A stretch of DNA of 64,000 bases, from assembly GCF_000147815.2 (NCBI RefSeq), contig NC_015957.1:9052001-9116000 (forward strand). Direction: 5' to 3'. Positions 8,682 to 17,351 of the stretch are shown piece by piece. The notes under the pieces were generated by a model that was given only the letters and a program-made list of their open reading frames with translations, was not told the origin of the DNA and searched no databases. Each line of letters opens with the position of its first letter. Within the stretch, counting starts at the first letter, position 1. Source of the DNA: Streptomyces violaceusniger Tu 4113 (GTDB taxonomy: Bacteria; Actinomycetota; Actinomycetes; Streptomycetales; Streptomycetaceae). Made by a program: the position numbers and the translations under genes.

Positions 8682-9977
8682 TTATGAACGGCGCCCCACG
8701 GCATCGGGGTCGTCCAACGTCTCCCGCGGCTCCTCCGCCACGCGATCGCCCCCGTTCTCGACCCCGGCCTCGACCCCGCCCTCGACCGCCTTCGCCGCAG
8801 CGGCCTCGCGGCGCGCCGCCAGCCGGGCCGTGACCCGCCGGGCGACGGGCTCCGTCCAGCGGGCGGTGAGCGGGCCGAGGACGACCAGGATCAGGACGTA
8901 CGCCGTGGCCAGCGGGCCCAGCGAGGGTTCGATACCGGCGGTGACGGCGAGGCCCGCGATGACGATCGAGAACTCGCCCCGGGCCACCAGCGTGCCGCCG
9001 GCCCGCCAGCGGCCCCGTTCGGAGATCCCGGCCCGCCGCGCCGCCCAGTAGCCGGTGGCGATCTTCGTACTGGCGGTGAGGATGGCAAGCGTCATGGCGG
9101 GCAGCAGCACCGGGGGGATGCTGGCCGGATCCGTGTGCAGGCCGAAGAAGACGAAGAAGACGGCGGCGAACAGATCCCGCAGCGGGCTGAGCAGATGATG
9201 GGTGCCCTCGGCGACCTCGCCGGACAGGGCGATGCCCACCAGGAACGCGCCGACGGCCGCCGACACCTGAAGCTGCTGGGCGATCCCCGCCACCAGCAGC
9301 GTCAGCCCGAGCACCACCAGCAGCAGCTTCTCGGGGTCGTCGCTGGAGACGAAGCGGGAGATGTGCCGGCCGTAGCGGACGGCCAGGAACAGCACCAGAC
9401 CGGCCGCACCGAGGGCGATGGCCAGGGTGACGCTGCCCGCCGCCAGGCCCGCACCGGCCAGCAGGGCGGTGACGATCGGCAGATAGACGGCCATCGCCAG
9501 GTCTTCGAGGACCAGGATGCTCAGGATCACCGGGGTCTCGCGGTTGCCGAGCCGGCCCAGATCGCCGAGGACCTTGGCGATGACACCGGAGGAGGAGATC
9601 CAGGTGACACCGGCCAGCACCACGGCGGCCACCGGTCCCCATCCCAGCAGCAGGGCCATGACGGCGCCGGGCAGTGCGTTGAGCACCGCGTCGACGAGCC
9701 CGGCCCGGTACTGGGTCTTCAGGTTGCTGACCAGATCGCTGGCGGTGTACTCCAGGCCGAGCATCAGCAGCAGCAGGATGACGCCGATCTCGGCGCCGGT
9801 CGCGACGAACTCCTCGCTCGTCCCCAGCGGCAGCAGCCCGCCCTCGCCGAAGGCCAGTCCGGCCAGCAGATACAGCGGGATCGGGGAGAACTGAAGCCGT
9901 CCGGCCAGCCGCCCCAGCAGCCCGAGGCCCAGGATGACCGCACCGAACTCGATCAGAAAGACGGCAGACGAATGCAT
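8682..9977 (-). CDS. CPA2-family cation/proton antiporter (KhtU-like)
   Basis: 431 residues, almost entirely hydrophobic up to about residue 385 (some 12 membrane segments), then a charged, alanine/glutamate-rich cytoplasmic tail. It shows typical Kef/CPA2 features: LLLLMLGLEY, GVTWISSSGVIAKVL and VLEDLAMA with the acidic ED pair, and FFVFFGLHTDP. There is no C-terminal TrkA-N domain. The TrkA-C protein encoded 5 bases upstream supplies the regulatory part, matching Bacillus KhtT (soluble TrkA-C) and KhtU (antiporter), a K+/H+ export system. Likely role: potassium efflux and pH/osmotic homeostasis across the plasma membrane. Confidence 0.85.
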   Translation of the reverse strand: MHSSAVFLIEFGAVILGLGLLGRLAGRLQFSPIPLYLLAGLAFGEGGLLPLGTSEEFVATGAEIGVILLLLMLGLEYTASDLVSNLKTQYRAGLVDAVLNALPGAVMALLLGWGPVAAVVLAGVTWISSSGVIAKVLGDLGRLGNRETPVILSILVLEDLAMAVYLPIVTALLAGAGLAAGSVTLAIALGAAGLVLFLAVRYGRHISRFVSSDDPEKLLLVVLGLTLLVAGIAQQLQVSAAVGAFLVGIALSGEVAEGTHHLLSPLRDLFAAVFFVFFGLHTDPASIPPVLLPAMTLAILTASTKIATGYWAARRAGISERGRWRAGGTLVARGEFSIVIAGLAVTAGIEPSLGPLATAYVLILVVLGPLTARWTEPVARRVTARLAARREAAAAKAVEGGVEAGVENGGDRVAEEPRETLDDPDAVGRRS

Positions 9978-9981
9978 GGGC

Positions 9982-10452
9982 TTACACCCGTCCGAGTATC
10001 GCCGCGGCCGACTCCACGCCCTCGCGGGTACCGATCACGATCAGCTCGTCCCCACCGGCCAGCCGGAAGTCGGGGGTCGGGGAGGGGATCGCCTCCGCCC
10101 TGCGCAGCACGGCCACGATCGAGACGCCGGTCTCGGTCCGCATCCGCGTCTCGCCCAGCACCCGCCCGTTCCAGTACGACGTGGACGACAGCTCGACCCG
10201 CTCGGCCACCAGCCCCAGCTCGGTCGTGGACAGCAGATTCGGGCTGTGATGGCTCGGCATCAGGACCCCGACCAGCGCCTCCGCTTCCCCCGCGGTCAGC
10301 CTGGTGGACAGGGCGCACTCATCGGGATCCTCCTCCCGGTACGCACTCAGCGTCCGGTCTCCGTCGCGGTGCGCGATGACCGACAGCAGCCCGTTTTCTC
10401 GTGTCGTCAGGTCGTAGCGAACCCCGATGCCGGGCAATGGCGTACTGCTCAT
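9982..10452 (-). CDS. TrkA-C domain regulatory subunit of antiporter (KhtT-like)
   Basis: 156 residues from the ATG at 10452; an ATG at 10473 and a GTG at 10467 are alternatives. It starts with PGIGVRYDLTTRENG, as KhtT-type proteins do. The C-terminal half (about 75-156) is a RCK_C/TrkA-C domain with GETRMRTETGVSIVAVLR and GDELIVIGT. It ends 5 bases before the antiporter gene, so the two are co-translated. In KhtT, the RCK_C domain senses nucleotide/c-di-AMP and pH; ligand binding here is inferred. Confidence 0.82.
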   Translation of the reverse strand: MSSTPLPGIGVRYDLTTRENGLLSVIAHRDGDRTLSAYREEDPDECALSTRLTAGEAEALVGVLMPSHHSPNLLSTTELGLVAERVELSSTSYWNGRVLGETRMRTETGVSIVAVLRRAEAIPSPTPDFRLAGGDELIVIGTREGVESAAAILGRV

Positions 10453-10630
10453 CCGCGGAGCGCCCACAATCATCCCTCTCGTCGCTCGAGTCTCGTGCCA
10501 CCCTAACGAATGGCAAAGAATTGGTAATGAGGGCCGGTGGGCGAGGGCACGATGGGACGATGCCGACCGCGTAAAGGTGGGGTGGCCATCGACAGGCGAG
10601 GAGGATGGCGCCCAGGGGAGGATGGTGCCC

Positions 10631-11053
10631 ATGATTGAGTGGAGGCGGCTCAGCACAGGCATCAGGCCGGTTCCCGATCCGGTCGCCACGCCCGTCATCT
10701 GGGGTGGGGCCTTCCTCGGTGCGCTGGTGCTGGTGGCGACCCTGAACTTCCTCGGCGGCCACGGCCGCCCGGTGTTCGCCCTGATCGGGCTGTCGCTGCT
10801 GGCCGCCCTGCTGGGGCTGTGCGCGCGTTTCGTCGCCGCGCCCGGTACGGCGGCGCTGTGCTGGCTGTTCCTCAACGGCTTCGCCATTCCGCCCGCGGGC
10901 CGGCTCTCCTGGACGGGCGACCGCGACGCCGGCTGGCTCGCCTGCCTGCTGGCGGCGGCCGTCGCGGGCACCGCGCTCGCCCGTATCGTCAACGCCCGGG
11001 CGGGATACCGCCGTATCTCCCCGCTCGGCCGCCGGCCGGGGCCGCCGGAGTGA
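10631..11053 (+). CDS. Small membrane protein of unknown function
   Basis: 140 residues from the ATG at 10631, chosen because GGGAGGA lies about 8 bases upstream. The frame is open further back, but that stretch overlaps the opposing TrkA-C gene and its start region. Three to four hydrophobic segments are visible: GAFLGALVLVATL, ALIGLSLLAALLGL, ALCWLFLNGFAIP and ACLLAAAVAGTAL. The arrangement resembles the DUF4118-like membrane part of sensor kinases, without any kinase. The C-terminus is basic and proline-rich. Function unknown. Confidence 0.6.
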   Translation: MIEWRRLSTGIRPVPDPVATPVIWGGAFLGALVLVATLNFLGGHGRPVFALIGLSLLAALLGLCARFVAAPGTAALCWLFLNGFAIPPAGRLSWTGDRDAGWLACLLAAAVAGTALARIVNARAGYRRISPLGRRPGPPE

Positions 11054-11057
11054 GCGA

Positions 11058-11121
11058 ACGACCGGTGCATGGTCGTAGAGGCGCCAGGCGCCAGGCGACG
11101 ACCGGTTCCATGGTCGTAGAG
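11058..11121. repeat. Two tandem hairpin-forming repeats
   Basis: Two near-identical 23-24-base units, ACGACCGGT..CATGGTCGTAGAG, at 11058-11080 and 11098-11121. Each has CGACC/GGTCG arms, and they are separated by a GCGCCAG duplication. They lie just after the stop at 11053 and before the convergent gene ending at 11153, so they probably act in transcript termination. Confidence 0.6.
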
Positions 11122-11152
11122 ATCCCAGGGGCGTAGTGCCCGATCCCTCGCG

Positions 11153-12178
11153 CTACTGCGGCATCGTCAGGACCGCCACCCCGTTGACGCGGTCGGCGGC
11201 GAGGTCGTCGAGGGCGGCGTCCGCCCGGTCGAAGGGGTAGGGCGTGACCGTGGCGCTGATGCGGTCCTCGGCGGCCGCGGCAAGGAATTCGCGCCCGTCC
11301 TCGCGGGTGTTGGCGGTGACGCTGCGCATGGTGCGTTCGCGGAAGAGATGGCGGTCGTAGTCGAGGGACGGGATGTCCGAGAGGTAGATCCCGGCGATGC
11401 TCAGCGTGCCGCCGGCGTCCAGGGCCTCCAGGGCGACCGGGACCAGTTGGCCGACCGGGGCGAAGAGGATGGCGGCGTCGAGGGGCTCGGGCGGGCGGTC
11501 GTAGGAGTCGTTCGCGGAGGCGGCACCGAGTTCCAGGGCGAGGGTCTGGGCGGCGGGTGAGCGGGTCAGGACGTGGACGACGGCGCCCTGGTCGATGGCC
11601 ACCTGGGCGGTGAGGTGGGCGGAGCCGCCGAAGCCGTAGATGCCGAGCCGGCCGCCCGGCGGCAGGTCGGCCCGGCGCAGGGCGCGGTAGCCGATGATGC
11701 CGGCGCACAGCAGCGGGGCGAGCTCCTCGTCGGTGTATCCGGAGGGCAGCTCATAGGCGTAGGCCGCCGGTACGGTGACGTACTCGGCGTAGCCGCCGTC
11801 CGCGTCCCAGCCGGTGTACTCCGAGGACGGGCACAGGTTCTCCTGGCCCCGGAGGCAGTAGCGGCAGTGGCCGCAGGTGCGCCGCAGCCAGGGGACGCCG
11901 AGCCGGACTCCGGGGCCGGGGCCGTGCGCCCGCGAGCCCGCCGCGACGACCTCGCCGACGGCCTCGTGGCCGGGGACGACGGGGCTGCGGTGCGGGGGCA
12001 GATCGCCGTCGCGGACGTGCAGATCGGTGCGGCACACCCCGCAGGCCCGGACCCGGATCAGCAGTTCGTCCTCCGCCGGTCGTGGCACCGGCAGCTCCAC
12101 CTGCTCGATCCGGCCCGGGGCGGGGACCACCCATGCCCGCATGGTCGCCGGGAGGTCGGCGTTCGCGTCCGTCGTCAC
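11153..12178 (-). CDS. Zinc-dependent alcohol dehydrogenase (MDR family)
   Basis: 341 residues. The catalytic zinc motif [10 protein letters not shown] is near residue 45, with [10 protein letters not shown] following. The structural zinc loop [15 protein letters not shown] (four cysteines) is near residues 105-120. A Rossmann motif IYGFGGSA binds NAD(P)H. It oxidises or reduces alcohols/aldehydes in the cytoplasm; the substrate cannot be deduced. The GTG at 12178 has no obvious Shine-Dalgarno. The internal ATG at the MRAWVVP motif (residue 13) is a credible alternative start and matches the usual N-terminus of the family. Confidence 0.88.
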   Translation of the reverse strand: MTTDANADLPATMRAWVVPAPGRIEQVELPVPRPAEDELLIRVRACGVCRTDLHVRDGDLPPHRSPVVPGHEAVGEVVAAGSRAHGPGPGVRLGVPWLRRTCGHCRYCLRGQENLCPSSEYTGWDADGGYAEYVTVPAAYAYELPSGYTDEELAPLLCAGIIGYRALRRADLPPGGRLGIYGFGGSAHLTAQVAIDQGAVVHVLTRSPAAQTLALELGAASANDSYDRPPEPLDAAILFAPVGQLVPVALEALDAGGTLSIAGIYLSDIPSLDYDRHLFRERTMRSVTANTREDGREFLAAAAEDRISATVTPYPFDRADAALDDLAADRVNGVAVLTMPQ

Positions 12179-12291
12179 ACCGTCAACGTAACGCCGTGGG
12201 GCCCGTCGCGACCGTAAGGCACGCGTTCAGGCCATGCGGCGCCAAAAGGGAAGAGATACGGCCGGAAACTGCCAACCGAGTGCGGGTGCGG

Positions 12292-12510
12292 TCAGGCCGA
12301 GGTGCCGTCCATCGCGGTGATCAGGCTCTTGGGCCGCATATCGGTCCAGTGCTCGTTGACGTAGTCCAGGCACGCCTGGCGGTCGTCCTCGCCGTGGGCG
12401 ACCGTCCAGCCCGCGGGGACCTCGGCGAAGGCCGGCCACAGGGAGTGCTGCCCCTCCTCGTTGACGAGCACCAAATAGCGGCCGTCGGGGTTCTCGAAGG
12501 GGTTGCTCAT
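12292..12510 (-). CDS. MbtH-like protein
   Basis: 72 residues with the full family pattern: [30 protein letters not shown] and the C-terminal W in [15 protein letters not shown] lies 6 bases before the ATG at 12510. MbtH-like proteins bind and activate adenylation domains of nonribosomal peptide synthetases. No NRPS gene is present in this window, so its partner must be elsewhere on the chromosome. It is read away from the polyprenyl synthetase, with about 205 bases between the starts. Confidence 0.92.
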   Translation of the reverse strand: MSNPFENPDGRYLVLVNEEGQHSLWPAFAEVPAGWTVAHGEDDRQACLDYVNEHWTDMRPKSLITAMDGTSA

Positions 12511-12715
12511 CGCTGTTCTCCTCGCTGGCGATCGGCGTCGACAGGCTTGACGGTACCGGCCGGAGCGGGCACCCGCCGAGGGGCTCCCGAGGGCCCTGGG
12601 AAAAAGCCTGGGATACGGAAATGGCACCTTCCTGACGGAATTCGGTGTTCCGGTGTGTCCCTCGCCTACGGTCCGCGGCATGGTCGCGTCCGCCACAACC
12701 GAGTCCAGAGGCTCC

Positions 12716-13711
12716 ATGGCCATGGAGCTCACCACCGGCGACCCCGCGCTCACGACCCGTCTGGAACGCGGGATGGACGCCTCGGAGGAGCAGTTGCGCG
12801 CTCTCGCCACCGAGGCCCGGGACCCTTGGGTCGCGGAAGTCGCCGGACATCTCTTCGGCAACGGCGGAAAGCGGCTGCGCCCGCTTCTGGCGCTGGTCGG
12901 CGCCGAGTTCGGCGACCGCGATCCCTCCGCCGCCGTGCGGGCCGCCACCCTGGCCGAGCTGGTGCATGTCGCCTCGCTCTACCACGACGACGTCATGGAC
13001 CAGGCCCGCACCCGGCGCGGGGTTCCCAGCGTCAACGCCCGCTGGGGCAACACCACCGCCGTACTCGCGGGCAATTGGCTGCTGTCGAAGGCCGCCCAGC
13101 TCGCCGCGGAACTCGGCCCGGAAGCCATCCGGTTGCAGTCCAAGGTCACCAATCGGCTGATCATGGGCCAGATACGGGAACTCGTCGGCCCCTCGGACGA
13201 CGACGATCCGCTCTCCCACTACTTCACCGTGGTGGCCGGGAAGTCGGCCTCGCTCATCGCCATGGCGCTGCAGCTCGGGGCGGTCCGGACGGGCGCCCCG
13301 GAGCCTGCCGTCCAGGCGCTCGCCGAATACGGAGAACATCTGGGAATCGCCTTCCAGATATCCGACGACATCCTCGACATCACCTCCACCTCCGAGGTCT
13401 CCGGCAAGGAACAGGGCAAGGATCTCGCGATCGGCGTGGCCAGCCTCCCGGTGCTGCTGGCACTGGCCGACGAGCGGCCGGAGGCGGGTGAGTTGCGCAC
13501 CCTGCTGACCGCCGCCGCCGCGGGCCCGGAGGGCGCCGGGCTGCCGAGGGCCGTCGCGCTGCTGCACCGCTGCGGGGCGCTGGCGGAGGCGCGGACGGTG
13601 ATGCACGCCCGGCTGCTGCGCGCCAGGACCGCGGTGAACGGACTGCCGGACGGGCCGGCGACGCGGGTTCTGCACGCGCTGTGCGACTTCGTCGCGCGCC
13701 GGGATCACTGA
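12716..13711 (+). CDS. Polyprenyl diphosphate synthase (class I trans-isoprenyl transferase)
   Basis: About 331 residues. The start at 12716 was chosen for an AGAGG 5-6 bases upstream; ATGs at 12680 and 12722 are alternatives. It contains GGKRLRP (IPP binding), the first aspartate-rich motif as HDDVMD, and the second as SDDILD with GIAFQI just before it. The first motif lacks a tight bulky-residue block on its N-terminal side, so a medium- or long-chain product (a quinone or other polyprenyl chain) is plausible. Chain length cannot be read with confidence. Confidence 0.88.
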   Translation: MAMELTTGDPALTTRLERGMDASEEQLRALATEARDPWVAEVAGHLFGNGGKRLRPLLALVGAEFGDRDPSAAVRAATLAELVHVASLYHDDVMDQARTRRGVPSVNARWGNTTAVLAGNWLLSKAAQLAAELGPEAIRLQSKVTNRLIMGQIRELVGPSDDDDPLSHYFTVVAGKSASLIAMALQLGAVRTGAPEPAVQALAEYGEHLGIAFQISDDILDITSTSEVSGKEQGKDLAIGVASLPVLLALADERPEAGELRTLLTAAAAGPEGAGLPRAVALLHRCGALAEARTVMHARLLRARTAVNGLPDGPATRVLHALCDFVARRDH

Positions 13712-13744
13712 CCGGCTCCCGTACCGTCCTCGTACGTCCGCGTC

Positions 13745-13790
13745 GTCCTCCCAGGGCCGTTTCCACCGTCCTCCCAGGGCCGTTTCCACC
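13745..13790. repeat. 23-bp tandem duplication
   Basis: Two identical 23-base units beginning GTCCTCCCAGGGCCG (13745-13767 and 13768-13790), with the start of a third after them. They lie in the gap between the polyprenyl synthase and the first crcB gene. Confidence 0.75.
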
Positions 13791-13838
13791 GTCCTCCCCA
13801 GTCGGCCGGTGTCGCCGTCACGACGTAGCCTGATCCCT

Positions 13839-14345
13839 ATGGGCAGCTCACGGTCGGATGTGGTGGACGAGCCCATCGACCCCGACACCGGCCCGGCCCC
13901 GCCCGCCCGGCATCATCCCTGGCGGGGGCAGGGCCCCGTGGTGGGCGTGGTGGCGGTGGGCGGCGCGCTCGGGGCGACGGCACGCTACGGGGCGTCGCTG
14001 CTGTGGCCGACCCCGTCCGGCGCCTTCCCCTGGACGACCCTGCTGGTCAACGCCGTCGGCTGCGCGGTCATCGGCGTCTTCCTGGTGCTGATCATTGAGA
14101 TGTGGACGGCCCACCGGCTGGTACGGCCCTTCTTCGGCACCGGTGTGCTCGGCGGCTTCACCACCTTCTCGACGTATGCCGTGGACTTCACCCGGCTGGT
14201 CCAGGACGGCCGTTTCGCCGTCGCCTTCGCCTATCTGGCGGGGACGCTCGTGGTGGCGATGGCGGCCATATGGGCGGCCGTGGCAGCGACCCGGCGCGTG
14301 CTGGGCGCGTACGGCGGCGGGCCCGGCGGGAGGGCGGCCCGGTGA
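13839..14345 (+). CDS. crcB: Fluoride ion channel CrcB/Fluc, first subunit
   Basis: 168 residues from the ATG at 13839, with a 40-residue polar N-terminal extension. It then has four membrane segments with the family motifs [22 protein letters not shown] and [12 protein letters not shown]. Fluc channels are dual-topology dimers that expel fluoride from the cytoplasm. The stop overlaps the next start (GTGA). The paired crcB at 14674 suggests a heterodimer with each subunit in opposite orientation. Confidence 0.92.
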   Translation: MGSSRSDVVDEPIDPDTGPAPPARHHPWRGQGPVVGVVAVGGALGATARYGASLLWPTPSGAFPWTTLLVNAVGCAVIGVFLVLIIEMWTAHRLVRPFFGTGVLGGFTTFSTYAVDFTRLVQDGRFAVAFAYLAGTLVVAMAAIWAAVAATRRVLGAYGGGPGGRAAR

Positions 14346-14677
14346 CCGGCGAGCCCGCGCTGCGGCTGACCGTCTTCATCGGCGAGAACGACACCTGGCA
14401 TCGCAGACCGCTGTCCGCCGAGATCGTGCACCGCGCGCATCGTGCGGGGCTCGCGGGTGCGAGCGTGTTCCGCGGCATCGAGGGGTACGGCTCCTCGTCC
14501 CTGATCCACACCTCGCGGCTGCTGTCGCTCGGCGAGGATTTGCCCATGGCCATCGTGATGATCGATACGGCGGAGCGGGTGCGGTCCTTCCTGCCCGAGC
14601 TGGAGGAGATCGTGGGTGACGGCCTCGTGGTGGTCGATCCGGTCGAGATCGTGCACCCACGGGGCCGAGCCCGGTGA
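14342..14677 (+). CDS. DUF190 (CutA-like) protein
   Basis: 111 residues, GTG start overlapping crcB by 4 bases. It contains [17 protein letters not shown], then the conserved [15 protein letters not shown] segment and a C-terminal [10 protein letters not shown], the usual DUF190 pattern (ferredoxin-like, trimeric, PII/CutA-like fold). Genes of this family commonly sit between paired crcB genes in actinomycetes. A regulatory or fluoride-sensing role is suggested only by context. Confidence 0.88.
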   Translation: MTGEPALRLTVFIGENDTWHRRPLSAEIVHRAHRAGLAGASVFRGIEGYGSSSLIHTSRLLSLGEDLPMAIVMIDTAERVRSFLPELEEIVGDGLVVVDPVEIVHPRGRAR

Positions 14678-15048
14678 ACTGGCTGCTGGTGATCGCGGGC
14701 GGGATGGTCGGTGCCCCGCTGCGCTATCTGACCGACCGCGCGGTGCAGGAACGGCACGACTCGGTGTTCCCCTGGGGCACGTTCATGGTCAATGTGGTGG
14801 GCTGTCTGGTGCTGGGCCTGCTGACCGGCGCGGCGACGGAGGGGGCGGCGTCCCAGCGGGCGCAACTGCTGCTGGGCACGGGGCTGTGCGGGGCGCTGAC
14901 GACGTACTCGACGTTCACGTACGAGACCCTGCGGCTGACCGAGGAGGGCGCCCGGCTCTTCGCCGTGGCGAATGTCGTGCTGAGCCTGGCGGCCGGGGTG
15001 GGCGCCGCCTTCGCGGGTGCGGCGCTGGCCCACGCGATCTGGGGCTGA
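14674..15048 (+). CDS. crcB: Fluoride ion channel CrcB/Fluc, second subunit
   Basis: 124 residues, GTG start overlapping the DUF190 gene by 4 bases. Four membrane segments carry the motifs [24 protein letters not shown] and [14 protein letters not shown]. It is shorter than the first subunit and lacks the N-terminal extension. It is probably the partner half of a heterodimeric fluoride channel. Confidence 0.92.
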   Translation: MNWLLVIAGGMVGAPLRYLTDRAVQERHDSVFPWGTFMVNVVGCLVLGLLTGAATEGAASQRAQLLLGTGLCGALTTYSTFTYETLRLTEEGARLFAVANVVLSLAAGVGAAFAGAALAHAIWG

Positions 15049-15138
15049 CGGCACGACCCCCGCGGCGGCCTTACGGTCGCCCCGCCCCATGGCACACGGC
15101 TCGCAGCAGCCTTACGGTTCGCACCGGCGTTACCGTCC

Positions 15139-15191
15139 GCACCCCCGCACCCCCGCACCCCCGCACCCCCGCACCCCCGCACCCCCGCACC
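15139..15191. repeat. Octamer tandem repeat (CGCACCCC)
   Basis: About six and a half perfect copies of an 8-base unit CGCACCCC directly after the crcB operon and before the convergent LysR stop. A slippage-type microsatellite; no coding role seen. Confidence 0.85.
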
Positions 15192-15198
15192 GACACAG

Positions 15199-16134
15199 CT
15201 ACGGCAGCAGTCGCGTCGTGTTCGGCGGCAGGCCGAACTCCCCCGCGGCCGCCGTCCGCAGATGCTCCAGCATCACCCGGCGCAGCTCCCGCGCGGCCCG
15301 GGGCGGCGCGACGTCCTTACGGTGGGCGACGGCGATGGTGCGCTGCATATCGTGGCCCGCGAACGGCGTGATCCGCAGCCCGGACCGGGCCGCCACCATC
15401 CCCGGCAGTACGGCGATGCCGAGCCCGGCCCGTACGAAGCCCAGCACCGCGTCCATCTCGCCGCCCTCGACCGTGAAGGACGGCTCGAACCCGGCCGCCC
15501 GGCAGACCGCCGTGGTGAATTCGCGCAGGTCGTAGCCGCGCCGGAACATCACCATCGGCCGGTCCCGCAGATCCTCCACCAGGATCCGCCGACGCCGGGT
15601 GGGGGGTGGGGACGCGGGCGAGGAGGCCACCACCAGCTCCTCCCGCAACAGCTCGGTGGCGGCGAGGGCGGAGGCCTGTCCGGGCAGCGGGGTGATGATC
15701 AGCGCGAGGTCCAGCTCGCCCGCGGAGAGCGTGCGGACCAGGTCCTGGGAACCGCCCTCGTCCACGATCAGCTCGATGCCCGGGAACTCGTCATGGAAGC
15801 GGCGCAGCACATCCGGGACGAAGCTGGCGCACAGGCTCGGCGTGGCCCCCAGCCGCACCCGGCCGCGGCGCAACTGCGCGACCTCCTGGACCTCGCGGTG
15901 CGCGGTCTCGGCGTCGGCGAGGATCTGGCGGGCCAGCGGGAGCAGTGCCTCTCCGGCGTCGGTGAGCGCGATATTGCCGCGCGCCCGGTGGAAGAGATCG
16001 GCCCCCAGCTCCCGCTCCAGGGCGCGGATCTGCTGGGACAGCGAGGGCTGGGCGACATGCAGAAGCTCCGCGGCGCGGGTGAAGTGCCGGGTCTCCGCGA
16101 CGGTGGCGAAATAACGCAGCTGATGCAACTGCAC
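15199..16134 (-). CDS. LysR-family transcriptional regulator
   Basis: 311 residues from the GTG at 16134, chosen because MQLHQLRYFATVAE is the canonical LysR beginning; the frame is open to 16158. The N-terminal winged helix-turn-helix (FTRAAELLHVAQPSLSQQI) is typical, and the C-terminal periplasmic-binding-protein-like effector domain is complete. It regulates transcription in response to an unknown small molecule. It is convergent with the crcB operon, and no LysR-type divergent target is obvious. Confidence 0.9.
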   Translation of the reverse strand: MQLHQLRYFATVAETRHFTRAAELLHVAQPSLSQQIRALERELGADLFHRARGNIALTDAGEALLPLARQILADAETAHREVQEVAQLRRGRVRLGATPSLCASFVPDVLRRFHDEFPGIELIVDEGGSQDLVRTLSAGELDLALIITPLPGQASALAATELLREELVVASSPASPPPTRRRRILVEDLRDRPMVMFRRGYDLREFTTAVCRAAGFEPSFTVEGGEMDAVLGFVRAGLGIAVLPGMVAARSGLRITPFAGHDMQRTIAVAHRKDVAPPRAARELRRVMLEHLRTAAAGEFGLPPNTTRLLP

Positions 16135-16307
16135 ACCACGATGATAGGCACCGGCCATGGACGGGCTATGGACGCGTGACCACAGCGTGCCCAGGACATA
16201 TGGGCCAGGCCACGTAGCCGTCCCCGGGGAACCAGGACAAGGCAGCAGGGCGCCACCCGGCGACCGGCCTCGGGGTGAGCGGCCGTCGCCGGGTGACGAC
16301 GCGCGCC

Positions 16308-17351
16308 CTACTGGTGGGCGGCCAGCGCCCGCGTGCCCGGGCTACAGGATTCGAGCAGCGGGGTGAGCTCCGCCTCGGGCAGCTTCCGCGCCGCGCCGGG
16401 CCGGCCGCCGTCGAGGTGGGCGATGGACGCGTCCAGCCAGGTGCGGTGCGCTTCCACCCCGATGAACTCGGCGAGCCGGATCAGTTCCTTCTCCGGCTCC
16501 TCCAGCAGGGTCTCGTACGACAGCGCGGTGCGCTGCTCCGCCGGGACGTCGTCCAGCTTCCGCAGACCGTCGACGATGGTCTCGGACCACAGAGTGCCGA
16601 ACGCGCTGAGCGGGATGGGACGCTCCATCACCAGTGCCGGGTCGTAGCGGTCACTCAGCAGCGGCGCCAGGTCGGGTGGGAGCTGGGCCGCGTGCTGCGG
16701 CGTCAGGTGCTGCGGGGTCTCCAGACCGAGGTGCATGGCCATCTCCCACAGCATCGGGATCATCCGGAAGCTGAAGTGGCGGCTCATGGAGACGGCACAG
16801 TCGGGGCCCTCGCGGTAGAGGTGCACGAAGCGCGCCTCGGGGAAGGCGCGGTGCATCTCCGGCACGCGGCCGATGGACAGGCCGGTCCGCTCGACGACGG
16901 CACCGGGGTTGCCGAACCGTGCGCCGAGGGAAGCGAAAAGGGCCGTCCAGTGATCTGCCGGACGGCGGGTGGGCCAGGAGGTGACCTCGGACTCCAACTC
17001 GTCGAAGAGCGCGTCGGGATCGTCGGTCAGATGGGGCAGCACCATGACGCTGATGGCCGGAATACCGGTGGTCTCCGCGTCGAACCGCCGCTTGGGCAGC
17101 TTGTGGTAGAGGAACTCGGGCGGAGTGGCGCCATTTCTGATCATGCTATTGGTGATCACATTGGGCCGGGACAGATATCCCCAGAACTCCGGGCCGCTCA
17201 GCGGAGCCTCGTCCAGCATCTCCGCATCGGGAATGCTGGCGAACAATTCATTGATGCTGAGAACATCCGGATGAATATTGATGACCTGAGACAGAGCCGT
17301 CGAACCGCACCGGCCGGTGCCGACGACAAATGTCAACTTCTGGTTGACCAC
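16308..17351 (-). CDS. PAPS-dependent sulfotransferase, likely polyketide sulfation
   Basis: 347 residues from the GTG at 17351, preceded by GGAGG at 8 bases; the longer open frame to 17435 has no ribosome site. The 5'-phosphosulfate-binding loop FVVGTGRCGST lies at residues 6-16, and the 3'-phosphate region is VVERTGLS...HLYREGPDCAVSMSRH (about residues 185-220). It transfers sulfate from PAPS to a hydroxyl group in the cytoplasm. It is divergent from the cluster's LAL regulator. A sulfotransferase next to arginine-derived starter genes matches the sulfated linear polyenes clethramycin/mediomycin. The substrate assignment is inference. Confidence 0.85.
   Translation of the reverse strand: MVNQKLTFVVGTGRCGSTALSQVINIHPDVLSINELFASIPDAEMLDEAPLSGPEFWGYLSRPNVITNSMIRNGATPPEFLYHKLPKRRFDAETTGIPAISVMVLPHLTDDPDALFDELESEVTSWPTRRPADHWTALFASLGARFGNPGAVVERTGLSIGRVPEMHRAFPEARFVHLYREGPDCAVSMSRHFSFRMIPMLWEMAMHLGLETPQHLTPQHAAQLPPDLAPLLSDRYDPALVMERPIPLSAFGTLWSETIVDGLRKLDDVPAEQRTALSYETLLEEPEKELIRLAEFIGVEAHRTWLDASIAHLDGGRPGAARKLPEAELTPLLESCSPGTRALAAHQ

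Noticed and set aside
10474..11070. Extended minus-strand frame of the TrkA-C gene up to 11070
   Set aside because: The extra N-terminal part overlaps the opposing membrane-protein gene and is low-complexity. The TrkA-C family start is at 10452.
13712..13838. Fluoride riboswitch before crcB
   Set aside because: I looked for the conserved riboswitch words upstream of the first crcB and found only a 23-bp tandem duplication.
15139..15191. CRISPR or origin-like iterons
   Set aside because: Contiguous octamers without spacers, and no replication gene nearby.
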